Shown here: piece by piece, positions 1 to 5,921 of the stretch
Layout: every line of letters begins with the position of its first letter
Numbering within the stretch: the stretch's first letter is position 1
Assembly (NCBI GenBank): GCA_046086225.1
Contig: JBJSXF010000113.1
Location: 1 to 9,500, forward strand
Direction of reading: 5' to 3'
Length of the DNA: 9,500 bases
DNA from: JBJSXF01 sp046086225
GTDB lineage: Bacteria; Actinomycetota; Acidimicrobiia; IMCC26256; PALSA-610
Notes under the pieces: generated by a model
What the model saw: the letters and a program-made list of their open reading frames with translations, nothing else
Told to the model about the DNA's origin: nothing
Databases searched by the model: none
Position numbers and translations under genes: made by a program

Positions 1-183
1 GGCCTCCGGTGCCGAACGGCGGACCAGTCGGGCGGCTTCGACCCCCATGGTCGTCGTGTCCTCGTCGTACGAGGCCACGGACCGGGTGCCCCGCCCCCCG
101 CCGGTGCCGAAGGTGGCCGGGACCTCGGTCCGGTCCAGGCGGCGGTAAGGGATGTAGCCGGCGATGCTCACGATTCCGCGCAC
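1..183 (-). CDS. HMG-CoA synthase-like (thiolase-fold) protein, N-terminus only
   Basis: The minus strand is open from a GTG at 183 to the left edge, giving 61 residues with no stop. It starts VRGIVSIAGYIPYRRLDR and continues with a Gly-rich stretch (GTGGGRGTRS) and then ASYDEDTTTMGVEAAR. This is the N-terminus of the actinobacterial hydroxymethylglutaryl-CoA synthase-like proteins, which often carry a C-terminal zinc-ribbon/OB-fold (DUF35) domain. Family members condense or handle acyl-CoA thioesters in the cytoplasm. The catalytic Cys and any OB-fold lie outside the window, so the reaction cannot be stated. GTG 183 was chosen because family similarity begins there and a TAGACT hexamer lies 8 bases upstream. 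The gene follows the small membrane protein gene on the same strand after a 40-bp gap. Confidence 0.72.
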   Translation of the reverse strand, partial: MRGIVSIAGYIPYRRLDRTEVPATFGTGGGRGTRSVASYDEDTTTMGVEAARLVRRSAPEA

Positions 184-191
184 GGCCGCGG

Positions 192-197
192 AGTCTA
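192..197 (-). promoter_or_regulatory. Candidate -10 box (TAGACT) for a leaderless transcript
   Basis: TAGACT fits the actinobacterial -10 pattern TANNNT. It ends 8 bases before the GTG at 183, so transcription would start at or next to the start codon. No convincing -35 box is visible. This would let the HMG-CoA-synthase-like gene be transcribed separately from the membrane protein gene upstream of it. Confidence 0.4.
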
Positions 198-223
198 CGG
201 GCGCACCCGCCGACGGCGTCGGG

Positions 224-616
224 TCAGACGGTGTAGGGCCGTTTGCGACGGTGGCGCCGCCGATGGAGTTTGCGACCTACCGCAGGCACCGCGAGCGAGC
301 CGATGAGCAGCGCCGCGCCCACCACGAGCTCGGCCATCGCCCGGTGGGATCGGCTCGTCCGGATCTGCTCGCACTGCCGGAACGCATTCAGGAGCGGCGG
401 CGGGACGCGAATCGCTCGCGGCGGTGTGAGGTTCCGGACGTCGTCGGGGTTCCAGACGCTGCCGCATTCGTAGGTGAGCGGACGGGTGGGTCGGCGGAAG
501 TCGGCGGCCGTGACCTCGAACGATCCGAAGACGGTCACGGCCGCGAGGAGCAAGAGGATGGTGCCGGTCGCCCCCGCCCCGACGACCGCAGCCGAGGTCA
601 CCCGGGCGCGGTCCAT
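224..616 (-). CDS. Small two-helix membrane protein, function unknown
   Basis: This is a 130-residue protein starting at ATG 616. The open frame extends further upstream to 772, but that extension is Pro/Arg-rich and runs into the divergent SDR start, so ATG 616 is preferred. Residues about 8-30 (VVGAGATGTILLLLAAVTVF) form a hydrophobic helix that could be an uncleaved signal anchor. A roughly 60-residue loop follows with Cys51 (YECGSVW) and Cys82 (FRQCEQ), then a second helix at about 94-113 and a very basic tail (LHRRRHRRK). The basic tail suggests both ends are cytoplasmic and the loop is outside, where the two cysteines could form a disulfide. Small actinobacterial membrane proteins of this layout are usually annotated as hypothetical; I do not know a function. 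It precedes the HMG-CoA-synthase-like gene on the same strand. Confidence 0.65.
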   Translation of the reverse strand: MDRARVTSAAVVGAGATGTILLLLAAVTVFGSFEVTAADFRRPTRPLTYECGSVWNPDDVRNLTPPRAIRVPPPLLNAFRQCEQIRTSRSHRAMAELVVGAALLIGSLAVPAVGRKLHRRRHRRKRPYTV

Positions 617-723
617 TGCCGGGATTCTTCCGCATCCGGGAGACCCGGTGCCGGGCGTCCGGTCGAATCCGACGAATCGGACGGGATGGCGGGTCGGGTC
701 GCCCGGATGGCCGGGTGGCATCA

Positions 724-737
724 GCTCCGGCCGGAGC
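724..737. promoter_or_regulatory. Perfect 14-bp palindrome, candidate operator
   Basis: GCTCCGGCCGGAGC is a perfect inverted repeat. It lies in the 143-bp divergent gap (617-759) between the membrane protein gene and the SDR gene, and ends 22 bases before the SDR start. Position and symmetry suit a dimeric repressor such as a TetR-family protein, but no regulator gene is in the window. In such G+C-rich DNA, palindromes of this length occur by chance once or twice per 10 kb, so only its location makes it notable. The rest of the gap holds only a weak 5-bp hairpin at 668-681. Confidence 0.3.
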
Positions 738-759
738 GGCCGACGTGGGAGCATGGGCC

Positions 760-1530
760 GTGGACCGAGCACGCTTCGACGGACTCTTCGATCTCCGGGA
801 CCGCGTGGCGGTCGTCACCGGGGGAACCCGGGGAATCGGCCGGTCGGTCGCCGAGGGCTTCGCCCGTGCGGGCGCGCACGTGGTGGTCGCCAGCCGGAAG
901 CCCGAAGCCTGCGTCGAGACCGAGGCGTTCCTGCGGAGCATCGGCGGGTCGGTGCTCGGGGTCCCGACCCATACGGGTGATCTCAGCGATCTCGAACGCC
1001 TCGTCGATCGGACCGTCGCCGAGTTCGGCGCGATCGACATCATCGTGAACAACGCGGCCAACGCGCTCACCCAGCCGCTCGGTACCTTCACACCGGAGGC
1101 GTGGCAGAAGTCGTTCGACGTGAACCTGCGGGGCCCGGTGTTCCTCGTCCAGTCGGCGCTCCCGCATCTCGAACGCAGTGAGCACGCATCGGTGGTGAAC
1201 GTGATCTCGGCGGGCGCGTTCCTCTTCTCGTCCGGAGTCGCGATGTACGCCGCGGCCAAGGCCGCGCTCATGGCGTTCACCCGGTCGATGGCGGCCGAAT
1301 ACGCGCCGCGCGGGATCCGGGTGAATGCGCTGGCCCCGGGAACGGTCGACACCGACATGGTGCGGGCGAGTCCGCCCGACGCGCAGGCGGCCATGGCCCG
1401 GGCGTCGATCCAGGGGCGGGCCGCGCATCCCGACGAGATGGTCGGTCCGGTGATCTATCTCGCTTCGGACGCCGCCAGCTTCATGACCGGTCAAGTGCTC
1501 CTCGTCGACGGCGGGCTGACCCCGCACTGA
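760..1530 (+). CDS. Classical SDR-family NAD(P)-dependent oxidoreductase
   Basis: This is a 256-residue cytoplasmic oxidoreductase, a typical length for a classical short-chain dehydrogenase/reductase. The Rossmann cofactor loop TGGTRGIG is at 20-27, NNAAN (the NNAG motif) at 97-101, and the structural Asn in DVNLRG at 122. The catalytic Ser150 and the YAAAK motif (Tyr163, Lys167) have the expected spacing. The C-terminal ASDAASFMTGQVLLVDGG is the usual FabG-like ending. GTG 760 was chosen because the fold begins about 15 residues later, GGGA lies 9 bases upstream, and the longer open frame before it is Arg-rich and non-conserved. Family members reduce ketones or oxidise secondary alcohols on acyl-CoA, steroid or other substrates; the substrate is not readable here. 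It diverges from the membrane protein gene and converges on the next gene with a 9-bp gap. Confidence 0.9.
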   Translation: MDRARFDGLFDLRDRVAVVTGGTRGIGRSVAEGFARAGAHVVVASRKPEACVETEAFLRSIGGSVLGVPTHTGDLSDLERLVDRTVAEFGAIDIIVNNAANALTQPLGTFTPEAWQKSFDVNLRGPVFLVQSALPHLERSEHASVVNVISAGAFLFSSGVAMYAAAKAALMAFTRSMAAEYAPRGIRVNALAPGTVDTDMVRASPPDAQAAMARASIQGRAAHPDEMVGPVIYLASDAASFMTGQVLLVDGGLTPH

Positions 1531-1539
1531 GCCCGACGA

Positions 1540-2652
1540 TCAGGGCGCGCCGTCGAAGTAGTCGGAGAAGCCTGACGGCGCGTGCGGGCCGATGACACCG
1601 TGCTCGAAGATCCCGAATCCGGTGTGATCCCCGAGTCGGGCCCGGGCCCCGTGATCCCAGAGCGAGAACGCGGCCCGACCCTGCACCGCCGGATCGGCGT
1701 GCTCGTAGACCGCGCCGTCGACCCAGCCGTCGCCGCGCCAGACGCCGTGGGTCCAGTCGGGATCGCCGCCGTAGCCGCACCCGACGTTGAGCGGAATCCC
1801 GATCAACGGCTCGATCTCGAGCACCTCGGTGCGACCGGCCCGGTCGGTGAGCGGGATCCGGGCGTGCACCGGGAAGCGGGTCCCGGGCCGGTAGGTGACC
1901 TCCGGTCGGGGCCAGCCCAGCTGCTCGGGCGGACGACCGGTCGCCTCGGGCCAGACCCGGACGGCGAAGTTGGTGTTCCGCAGGCCGTCGCGGTCCTCCT
2001 CGAGAATGACGTGCAGGGCGAAGTCGTCGAAGCGCAGCGGCACCCAGAACCACCACATGCCGGTGAACTCGATCTCGCGGCCGACCGGTTCGGGCTCGCC
2101 GACCGGCCGGATGCCCCACGAGCGGTCACGGGTCGCGGTGAATCGGTCGGGGGTCACTGCGATGCTCGTGCCGTCGACCTCCAGCGTCCCCTCCCAGGTG
2201 CCGACGCCGGCGAAGCGGGCCGCGTCGAGCAGGATCCGGTCACCCTGCCGTCGGGTGTGACGCGGCTCGGCGATCGGGCCGTACTCCGATCGGTAGCGGA
2301 GGTCGAATGCGAGGCCGTGCTCCGGCGTGTCGCAGACGAGCCGGAGCTCCCGGAAAGGCTCGATCACCTCGATGCGGTACGGGCCGACGCGCTGGGCCGT
2401 GCGGTCGTCGGGTCGGGCCCCGGAGCAGCGCACCGCCCACTGACGGTCACCCCGGCGGACCGTGGCGTAGGCATCGATCACCCCGAGGTTCGCGTAGACG
2501 CCGAGCCCGGTGATGAGCTCGATCTCGCCGGTGTGGTCGACGGCCTGGTAGATGCAGCGGTCGTAGAAGTGGCGGTCGCTGGTCGCCGGGTAGCTGAGCG
2601 GGAGCGGCACCTGGTGGATCGGCAGCTCGTCAAGTGGATCGAAGCGCATCAT
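1540..2652 (-). CDS. CrtC/lipocalin-like (DUF7064/DUF7065-type) protein
   Basis: This is a 370-residue soluble-looking protein with no signal peptide or membrane helix. It is rich in aromatics and alternating beta-like stretches. The key motif is DRSWGIRPVG at 176-185, followed by the aromatic run MWWFWVPL at 199-206 and a charged segment (ILEEDRDG). A Gly-rich loop, GCGYGGDPDW, lies at 291-300. The DRSWG core in a two-part beta sandwich recalls actinobacterial proteins loosely annotated as hydroxyneurosporene synthase (CrtC)-like and now split into DUF7064 and DUF7065. This assignment is from memory of the pattern and is moderate. Those genes often sit near lipid or steroid enzymes, and an SDR is the convergent neighbour here. 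The start is one of two adjacent ATGs (2652 or 2649). No Shine-Dalgarno is present, but TAGCCT lies 6 bases upstream, which fits a leaderless message. Confidence 0.75.
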   Translation of the reverse strand: MMRFDPLDELPIHQVPLPLSYPATSDRHFYDRCIYQAVDHTGEIELITGLGVYANLGVIDAYATVRRGDRQWAVRCSGARPDDRTAQRVGPYRIEVIEPFRELRLVCDTPEHGLAFDLRYRSEYGPIAEPRHTRRQGDRILLDAARFAGVGTWEGTLEVDGTSIAVTPDRFTATRDRSWGIRPVGEPEPVGREIEFTGMWWFWVPLRFDDFALHVILEEDRDGLRNTNFAVRVWPEATGRPPEQLGWPRPEVTYRPGTRFPVHARIPLTDRAGRTEVLEIEPLIGIPLNVGCGYGGDPDWTHGVWRGDGWVDGAVYEHADPAVQGRAAFSLWDHGARARLGDHTGFGIFEHGVIGPHAPSGFSDYFDGAP

Positions 2653-2658
2653 GGCCGG

Positions 2659-2664
2659 AGGCTA
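2659..2664 (-). promoter_or_regulatory. Candidate -10 box (TAGCCT) for a leaderless transcript
   Basis: TAGCCT on the minus strand fits TANNNT. It ends 6 bases before the ATG at 2652, with no ribosome-binding site between them. Transcription would therefore begin at or very near the start codon. No -35 box is evident. Confidence 0.45.
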
Positions 2665-2694
2665 GGACGGACGCGGCGGCAGCCGGGGCCGTGA

Positions 2695-2700
2695 TCCAAT
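2695..2700 (+). promoter_or_regulatory. Weak candidate -10 box (TCCAAT)
   Basis: TCCAAT ends 6 bases before the GTG at 2707. It matches the -10 consensus less well than the other candidates because the second position is not A. The GGGGGAG at 2701-2707 touches the start codon and is too close to act as a normal Shine-Dalgarno, so a leaderless start is the better reading. Confidence 0.25.
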
Positions 2701-2706
2701 GGGGGA

Positions 2707-2940
2707 GTGCCCTGGTGCGCGACGTGCAACAAGTTCCTCACCCCGTCGACCGTCCGCGCCGACGCAACCTGCCCGGTGTGCGGTCGGATCGTCGAACGGG
2801 GGCTCATCCCGGGGATGACCCGCTCGGCCGATGAGCCCGCGCCGGCCGTTCCCTGGCACCTGAAGCTCCTCGGTGCCGCGCTCGCGCTCTATCTCGGATG
2901 GCGAGCGCTCCAAGGCATCGAGTGGCTCATCCGTCAATGA
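2707..2940 (+). CDS. Small zinc-ribbon protein with one C-terminal membrane helix
   Basis: This is a 77-residue protein starting at GTG 2707. Two CxxC pairs, Cys4/Cys7 (WCATCNKF) and Cys22/Cys25 (TCPVCGR), form a compact zinc-ribbon. A short polar linker follows, then PWHLKLL and one hydrophobic helix at about 53-75 that ends two residues before the stop. The predicted topology is a cytoplasmic zinc knuckle anchored by a tail helix. Short proteins with this exact layout recur in actinobacteria, but I know of no experimental role; the ribbon could bind nucleic acid or protein. It diverges from the CrtC-like gene with a 54-bp gap and converges on the acyltransferase gene. Confidence 0.8.
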   Translation: MPWCATCNKFLTPSTVRADATCPVCGRIVERGLIPGMTRSADEPAPAVPWHLKLLGAALALYLGWRALQGIEWLIRQ

Positions 2941-2948
2941 AGCGGAGC

Positions 2949-2969
2949 GGGCCGACGAGGGGTCGGCTC
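2949..2969. terminator. Hairpin between convergent genes, candidate bidirectional terminator
   Basis: GCCGAC (2951-2956) and GTCGGC (2962-2967) pair perfectly around the 5-base loop GAGGG. One G-T and one G-C pair (2950/2968 and 2949/2969) extend the stem to 8 pairs. It fills most of the 27-bp gap between the zinc-ribbon stop and the acyltransferase stop and overlaps the first two bases of the latter. There is no T tract on either side, so efficiency cannot be judged. Confidence 0.45.
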
Positions 2970-4905
2970 AGCGGCATTGCGTGTTCGGCGCGCCGCGGAT
3001 CCCGGCTTTGACGAACCCGGCGTAGGCCCGGGCGCCCTCCGTGCGCAAGTGGAACCCGTCGTTGACGAACCAGTCGTTGCGGCAGGTGGAGAACGTGCGC
3101 CAGTCGAGGAACCGCGCGTTCGGCCAGCGCCTCATCGCGTCGCGTACCGAACCGTTCGTCTCACCCTCCCAGACCCGGGGCACCCGGGCCGAGAGCAGGT
3201 AGACGGTGTGGTTCGGTCCGATCGTTCGCATCACCTGGTCGACTGTGTCGGGGGTGACCCGGCCGTTCGTGCCGAGGTGTACGACGATGGTTCGGGGCAG
3301 GAGCCCCTTCGACTTGTAGAAGCCGAGGACGCCGGGGGCGTCCCACACCTGCCGGCTCACGGCGGCATCGACGACGATGCCCGGGATCGCCTCCTGTAGG
3401 GCCCACTTGGCGCCGAGCATGACGGAGTCGCCGATTGCGAAGACCTGCTGGGCGGCGGCCGGCGGTGCGACGGTGGTGGTCGTGACGCCCGGCCGGGGCG
3501 GGGCCACCGTCGTGGTCGGACCGGTCGGACGGGTCGTCGTCGTGGATGAGGTCGCGTTCCGGAGCGCATCGATCGCGGCCGGGTCGGCGACGCCGCCGTC
3601 GGTCGGTCCGGCGATCTCGATTGTCTTCCCCTGGGCCGAGGCGAGCCCGACCCCGAGCATCAGCACGGCGACCGTGAGCGTGGCCCCGACGAACATCCCG
3701 CGACGGACGAGCACCTCGTGGACGGCGCCGGTGCTCGTCCGCAGGCGCTCCCGGTAATGCCCGATCGCCCCGTGGCGGATCGGCTGCTCGACGAAGCGGT
3801 ACGACAGCTCGGCGAGGCCGAAGGTGAGGCCGAGTCGGAGCACGAGCACCGGCCATCCGCTGAGCCCGAAGAACCGATCGAAGTCGACGGTCGGTCGGGT
3901 GATGCAGAAGATGGGATAGTGCCAGAGGTAGATGCCGTAAGACCGGGTGCCGATGTAGCGCAGGGGCCGGATGCCGAGGATCCGCCCGACGTCGGCGAGC
4001 GGGTGCACGACGGCCGCGATCACGAGGAGGGTCGCGAGGTCGACGAGGAGGAAACCACCGAGGAAGACCGAACGGTCGACCGATCCGCGGTCGCCCTCCG
4101 GGAACGAGTAGTTGCGGAACGACCAGAGCAGCACGAAGAGTCCGACCGCGCCGGCGATATTCAGAGCCAGGCGCGCGTTCGGTGCGGCCCGGCCCCGGAT
4201 CCGGTCGGGGGTGAAGAAGAAGGCGAGCGCCCCGCCGAGCAGGAGTCCGGACAGCCGGGTAAAGGTCGCGTAGTAGGCGAAGTCGATGCTGGAGAAGGAG
4301 ATGGCGGCGAGGAGGACCGTCGAGATCGCGGCGGTGACCACCATCGCGACGAGCGTGCGGCTCCGGCCGAGGGCCCGCAGGCCGAACGTGAGCACCAGTG
4401 GCCAGAACAGGTAGAACTGCTCCTCGATCGCGAGTGACCACAGGTGCTTCAGCAGCTCGGGGCGTCCGGCCGCGATGAAGTAGGAGCGCTCGGCGACGAT
4501 CTGCCACCAGTTGCTCGTGTAGGTGAGCGCCGCGACGGTGTCGCCCTTCAGCGTGGGGATCGTGTCGGGCAGGAAGAGCAGCGAGTACGCGATGACCGCG
4601 GCAAGCATGACGTAGAGGGCGGGCAGGAGTCGGCGGGCGCGTCGGATCCAGAAGTCCCGGAGGGACACCCGGCCGGTCGTGCGGCGCTCGGCGAGGATGA
4701 GCGCGGTGATGAGGTAGCCGCTCACCACGAAGAACACCTCGACACCGAGGAAACCGCCGGGGATGAAGCCCCGGGTCGCGCCGAAGATGAAGTAGTGGTG
4801 GAAGAAGAGGACGGCGAGGATCGAGATGGCGCGCAGCCCGTCGAGCCCGGGGAGATAGCCGAGCCCCGAGGTGGTCGGCGGGGGAGTCGTCTGGGTCTGG
4901 TTCAC
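2968..4905 (-). CDS. OafA/YrhL-type membrane acyltransferase with C-terminal SGNH domain
   Basis: This is a 645-residue two-domain protein from GTG 4905. Residues about 15-440 are an acyltransferase-3 membrane domain. It shows GLDGLRAISILAVLFFHH with His36/His37, FFVVSGYLIT, the basic RRARRLLPAL segment, HLWSLAIEEQFYLFWPL with Glu161/Glu162, and RSYGIYLWHYPI, spread over roughly ten helices. After one more helix there is a Thr/Pro-rich linker that repeats TTTVAPP twice. The SGNH hydrolase-like domain has block I GDSVM (Ser494), block III LGTNG and block V DGFH (Asp616, His619). Proteins of this architecture move acetyl or other acyl groups across the membrane onto surface polysaccharide, peptidoglycan or lipid acceptors; the acceptor is unknown here. 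The frame stays open back to 5085, but that would overlap the coxD-like gene and adds only Arg/Ala-rich sequence, so GTG 4905 is preferred. Confidence 0.9.
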   Translation of the reverse strand: MNQTQTTPPPTTSGLGYLPGLDGLRAISILAVLFFHHYFIFGATRGFIPGGFLGVEVFFVVSGYLITALILAERRTTGRVSLRDFWIRRARRLLPALYVMLAAVIAYSLLFLPDTIPTLKGDTVAALTYTSNWWQIVAERSYFIAAGRPELLKHLWSLAIEEQFYLFWPLVLTFGLRALGRSRTLVAMVVTAAISTVLLAAISFSSIDFAYYATFTRLSGLLLGGALAFFFTPDRIRGRAAPNARLALNIAGAVGLFVLLWSFRNYSFPEGDRGSVDRSVFLGGFLLVDLATLLVIAAVVHPLADVGRILGIRPLRYIGTRSYGIYLWHYPIFCITRPTVDFDRFFGLSGWPVLVLRLGLTFGLAELSYRFVEQPIRHGAIGHYRERLRTSTGAVHEVLVRRGMFVGATLTVAVLMLGVGLASAQGKTIEIAGPTDGGVADPAAIDALRNATSSTTTTRPTGPTTTVAPPRPGVTTTTVAPPAAAQQVFAIGDSVMLGAKWALQEAIPGIVVDAAVSRQVWDAPGVLGFYKSKGLLPRTIVVHLGTNGRVTPDTVDQVMRTIGPNHTVYLLSARVPRVWEGETNGSVRDAMRRWPNARFLDWRTFSTCRNDWFVNDGFHLRTEGARAYAGFVKAGIRGAPNTQCR

Positions 4906-4966
4906 GAGCGCCGCGGCACCAACCGTTCCGACTGCCGCCCGTGCGGCTCCCTGCGAGGACGGCCCG

Positions 4967-4972
4967 ATGCTA
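4967..4972 (-). promoter_or_regulatory. Candidate -10 box (TAGCAT) for the acyltransferase gene
   Basis: TAGCAT on the minus strand fits TANNNT. It would start transcription near 4960, giving a leader of about 55 bases before GTG 4905. It lies back to back with the plus-strand TACGAT at 5021-5026 in the 128-bp divergent gap. No clear -35 box is present. Confidence 0.35.
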
Positions 4973-5020
4973 CCGGCGGCCTCGGTGGGTTTCGCGTCGG
5001 GACGACCGACGCCGCGCCGG

Positions 5021-5026
5021 TACGAT
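5021..5026 (+). promoter_or_regulatory. Candidate -10 box (TACGAT) of the coxD-like operon, leaderless
   Basis: TACGAT is a good match to the actinobacterial -10 consensus. It ends 7 bases before GTG 5034, so the message would begin at the start codon itself. No Shine-Dalgarno is visible between them and no -35 box is evident. It supports GTG 5034 as the true start and marks the head of the six-gene operon. Confidence 0.55.
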
Positions 5027-5033
5027 CGCCGTC

Positions 5034-5921
5034 GTGAGCGAGCGCCCCGCCGACGTCGCCGAGGTCGCCGCGGCGCTCGAAGCACACGACTACCTCGCCG
5101 ACGATTCGCTCGCCACGGTGGTGTTCCTCGCCCTCCGGCTCGACCGTCCGCTGTTCCTCGAGGGCGAGGCCGGCGTGGGCAAGACCGAGGTGGCGAAGGT
5201 GTTGGCCCGGTGGACGGGCGGGGAGCTCATCCGGCTGCAGTGCCACGAAGGCCTCGATGCAGCCCAGGCCGTCTACGAGTGGGATTACGCACGGCAGTTG
5301 CTCCATCTCCGGGCCGTCGAGGGCTCGGGGGTCGGCGCCGGTGCCGCCGACCTCTACGACGAGCGGTTCCTGGTGCGCCGACCGCTCCTCCGGGCTCTGG
5401 AGAGCGGCGGCGGGTCGCGCCCGGTGCTCCTGGTCGACGAGATCGATCGGGCCGACGACGAGTTCGAGGCGTTCCTCCTCGAGTTCCTCTCGGAGTGGGC
5501 CGTGACCGTGCCCGAGCTCGGGGCGGTGCGGGCAGGCGAACCGCCGATCGTCGTCCTCACGTCGAACCGGACCCGGGACGTGCACGATGCCCTCAAGCGG
5601 CGCTGCCTCTACCACTGGATCGACCATCCCGATCGGGAGCGGGAGGTCGAGATCGTGCGGCGACGGGCCCCGGAGGCCGGCGCCGCTCTCGCCGCCGAGG
5701 TCGCCGCTTTGGTCTCGCAGCTCCGCGACCTCGACCTCTACAAGCCGCCCGGAGTCGCCGAGTCGATCGCCTGGGCCGAGGCCGTGAGCGCGCTCGGGTG
5801 CGCCTCGATCGATGCCCGCACCGCCGACCTGACGCTCGGGGCCGTGGTGAAGTACCGCGAGGATCAGGAACGGGTGCGGGCCCACGGACTCGCGGCACTG
5901 ATCGCCGGGACCGGTTCGTGA
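5034..5921 (+). CDS. coxD: CoxD-like MoxR-family AAA+ ATPase
   Basis: This is a 295-residue cytoplasmic ATPase. Walker A GEAGVGKT is at 44-51, Walker B VLLVDE at 131-136, sensor 1 Asn178 in VLTSNRT, and arginine-finger candidates at Arg189/Arg190 before CLYHWIDHP. This is the MoxR/CoxD pattern, and the length equals that of known CoxD proteins. CoxD works with the VWA protein CoxE as a chaperone pair that matures the Cu-S-Mo or sulfurated Mo centre of CO dehydrogenase-type enzymes. The next gene is indeed a CoxE-like VWA protein, overlapping by four bases (GTGA), and XdhC/CoxI-type genes follow. GTG 5034 was chosen because TACGAT precedes it by 7 bases and homology starts there; the open frame back to 4941 is Arg-rich filler. 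A MoxR ATPase for another target is possible, but the neighbours favour CoxD. Confidence 0.88.
   Translation: MSERPADVAEVAAALEAHDYLADDSLATVVFLALRLDRPLFLEGEAGVGKTEVAKVLARWTGGELIRLQCHEGLDAAQAVYEWDYARQLLHLRAVEGSGVGAGAADLYDERFLVRRPLLRALESGGGSRPVLLVDEIDRADDEFEAFLLEFLSEWAVTVPELGAVRAGEPPIVVLTSNRTRDVHDALKRRCLYHWIDHPDREREVEIVRRRAPEAGAALAAEVAALVSQLRDLDLYKPPGVAESIAWAEAVSALGCASIDARTADLTLGAVVKYREDQERVRAHGLAALIAGTGS

Noticed and set aside
210..222. Small hairpin CCGAC-GGC-GTCGG as a terminator after the membrane protein gene.
   Set aside because: The stem is only 5 bp with a 3-base loop, there is no T tract, and such stems are frequent by chance at this G+C content.
195..1394. Long open frame on the minus strand opposite the first SDR gene (399 codons).
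   Set aside because: It lies across the well-supported SDR and the membrane protein gene in other frames and is an Arg/Pro/Ala-rich mirror typical of high-G+C DNA, with no recognisable domain.
2707..2940. Zinc-ribbon protein as a rubredoxin or a broken larger gene.
   Set aside because: It is complete with a start, two CxxC pairs, one helix and a stop, matches a recurring actinobacterial small protein, and lacks rubredoxin spacing.
3161..4507. Second long minus-strand frame inside the acyltransferase gene.
   Set aside because: It is out of frame with the clear OafA-SGNH protein and consists mainly of Arg, Pro and His; no motif is visible.
4906..5085. Upstream extension of the acyltransferase to ATG 5085.
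   Set aside because: It would overlap the coxD-like start and adds 60 Arg/Ala-rich residues unlike the family; GTG 4905 sits directly before the conserved region.
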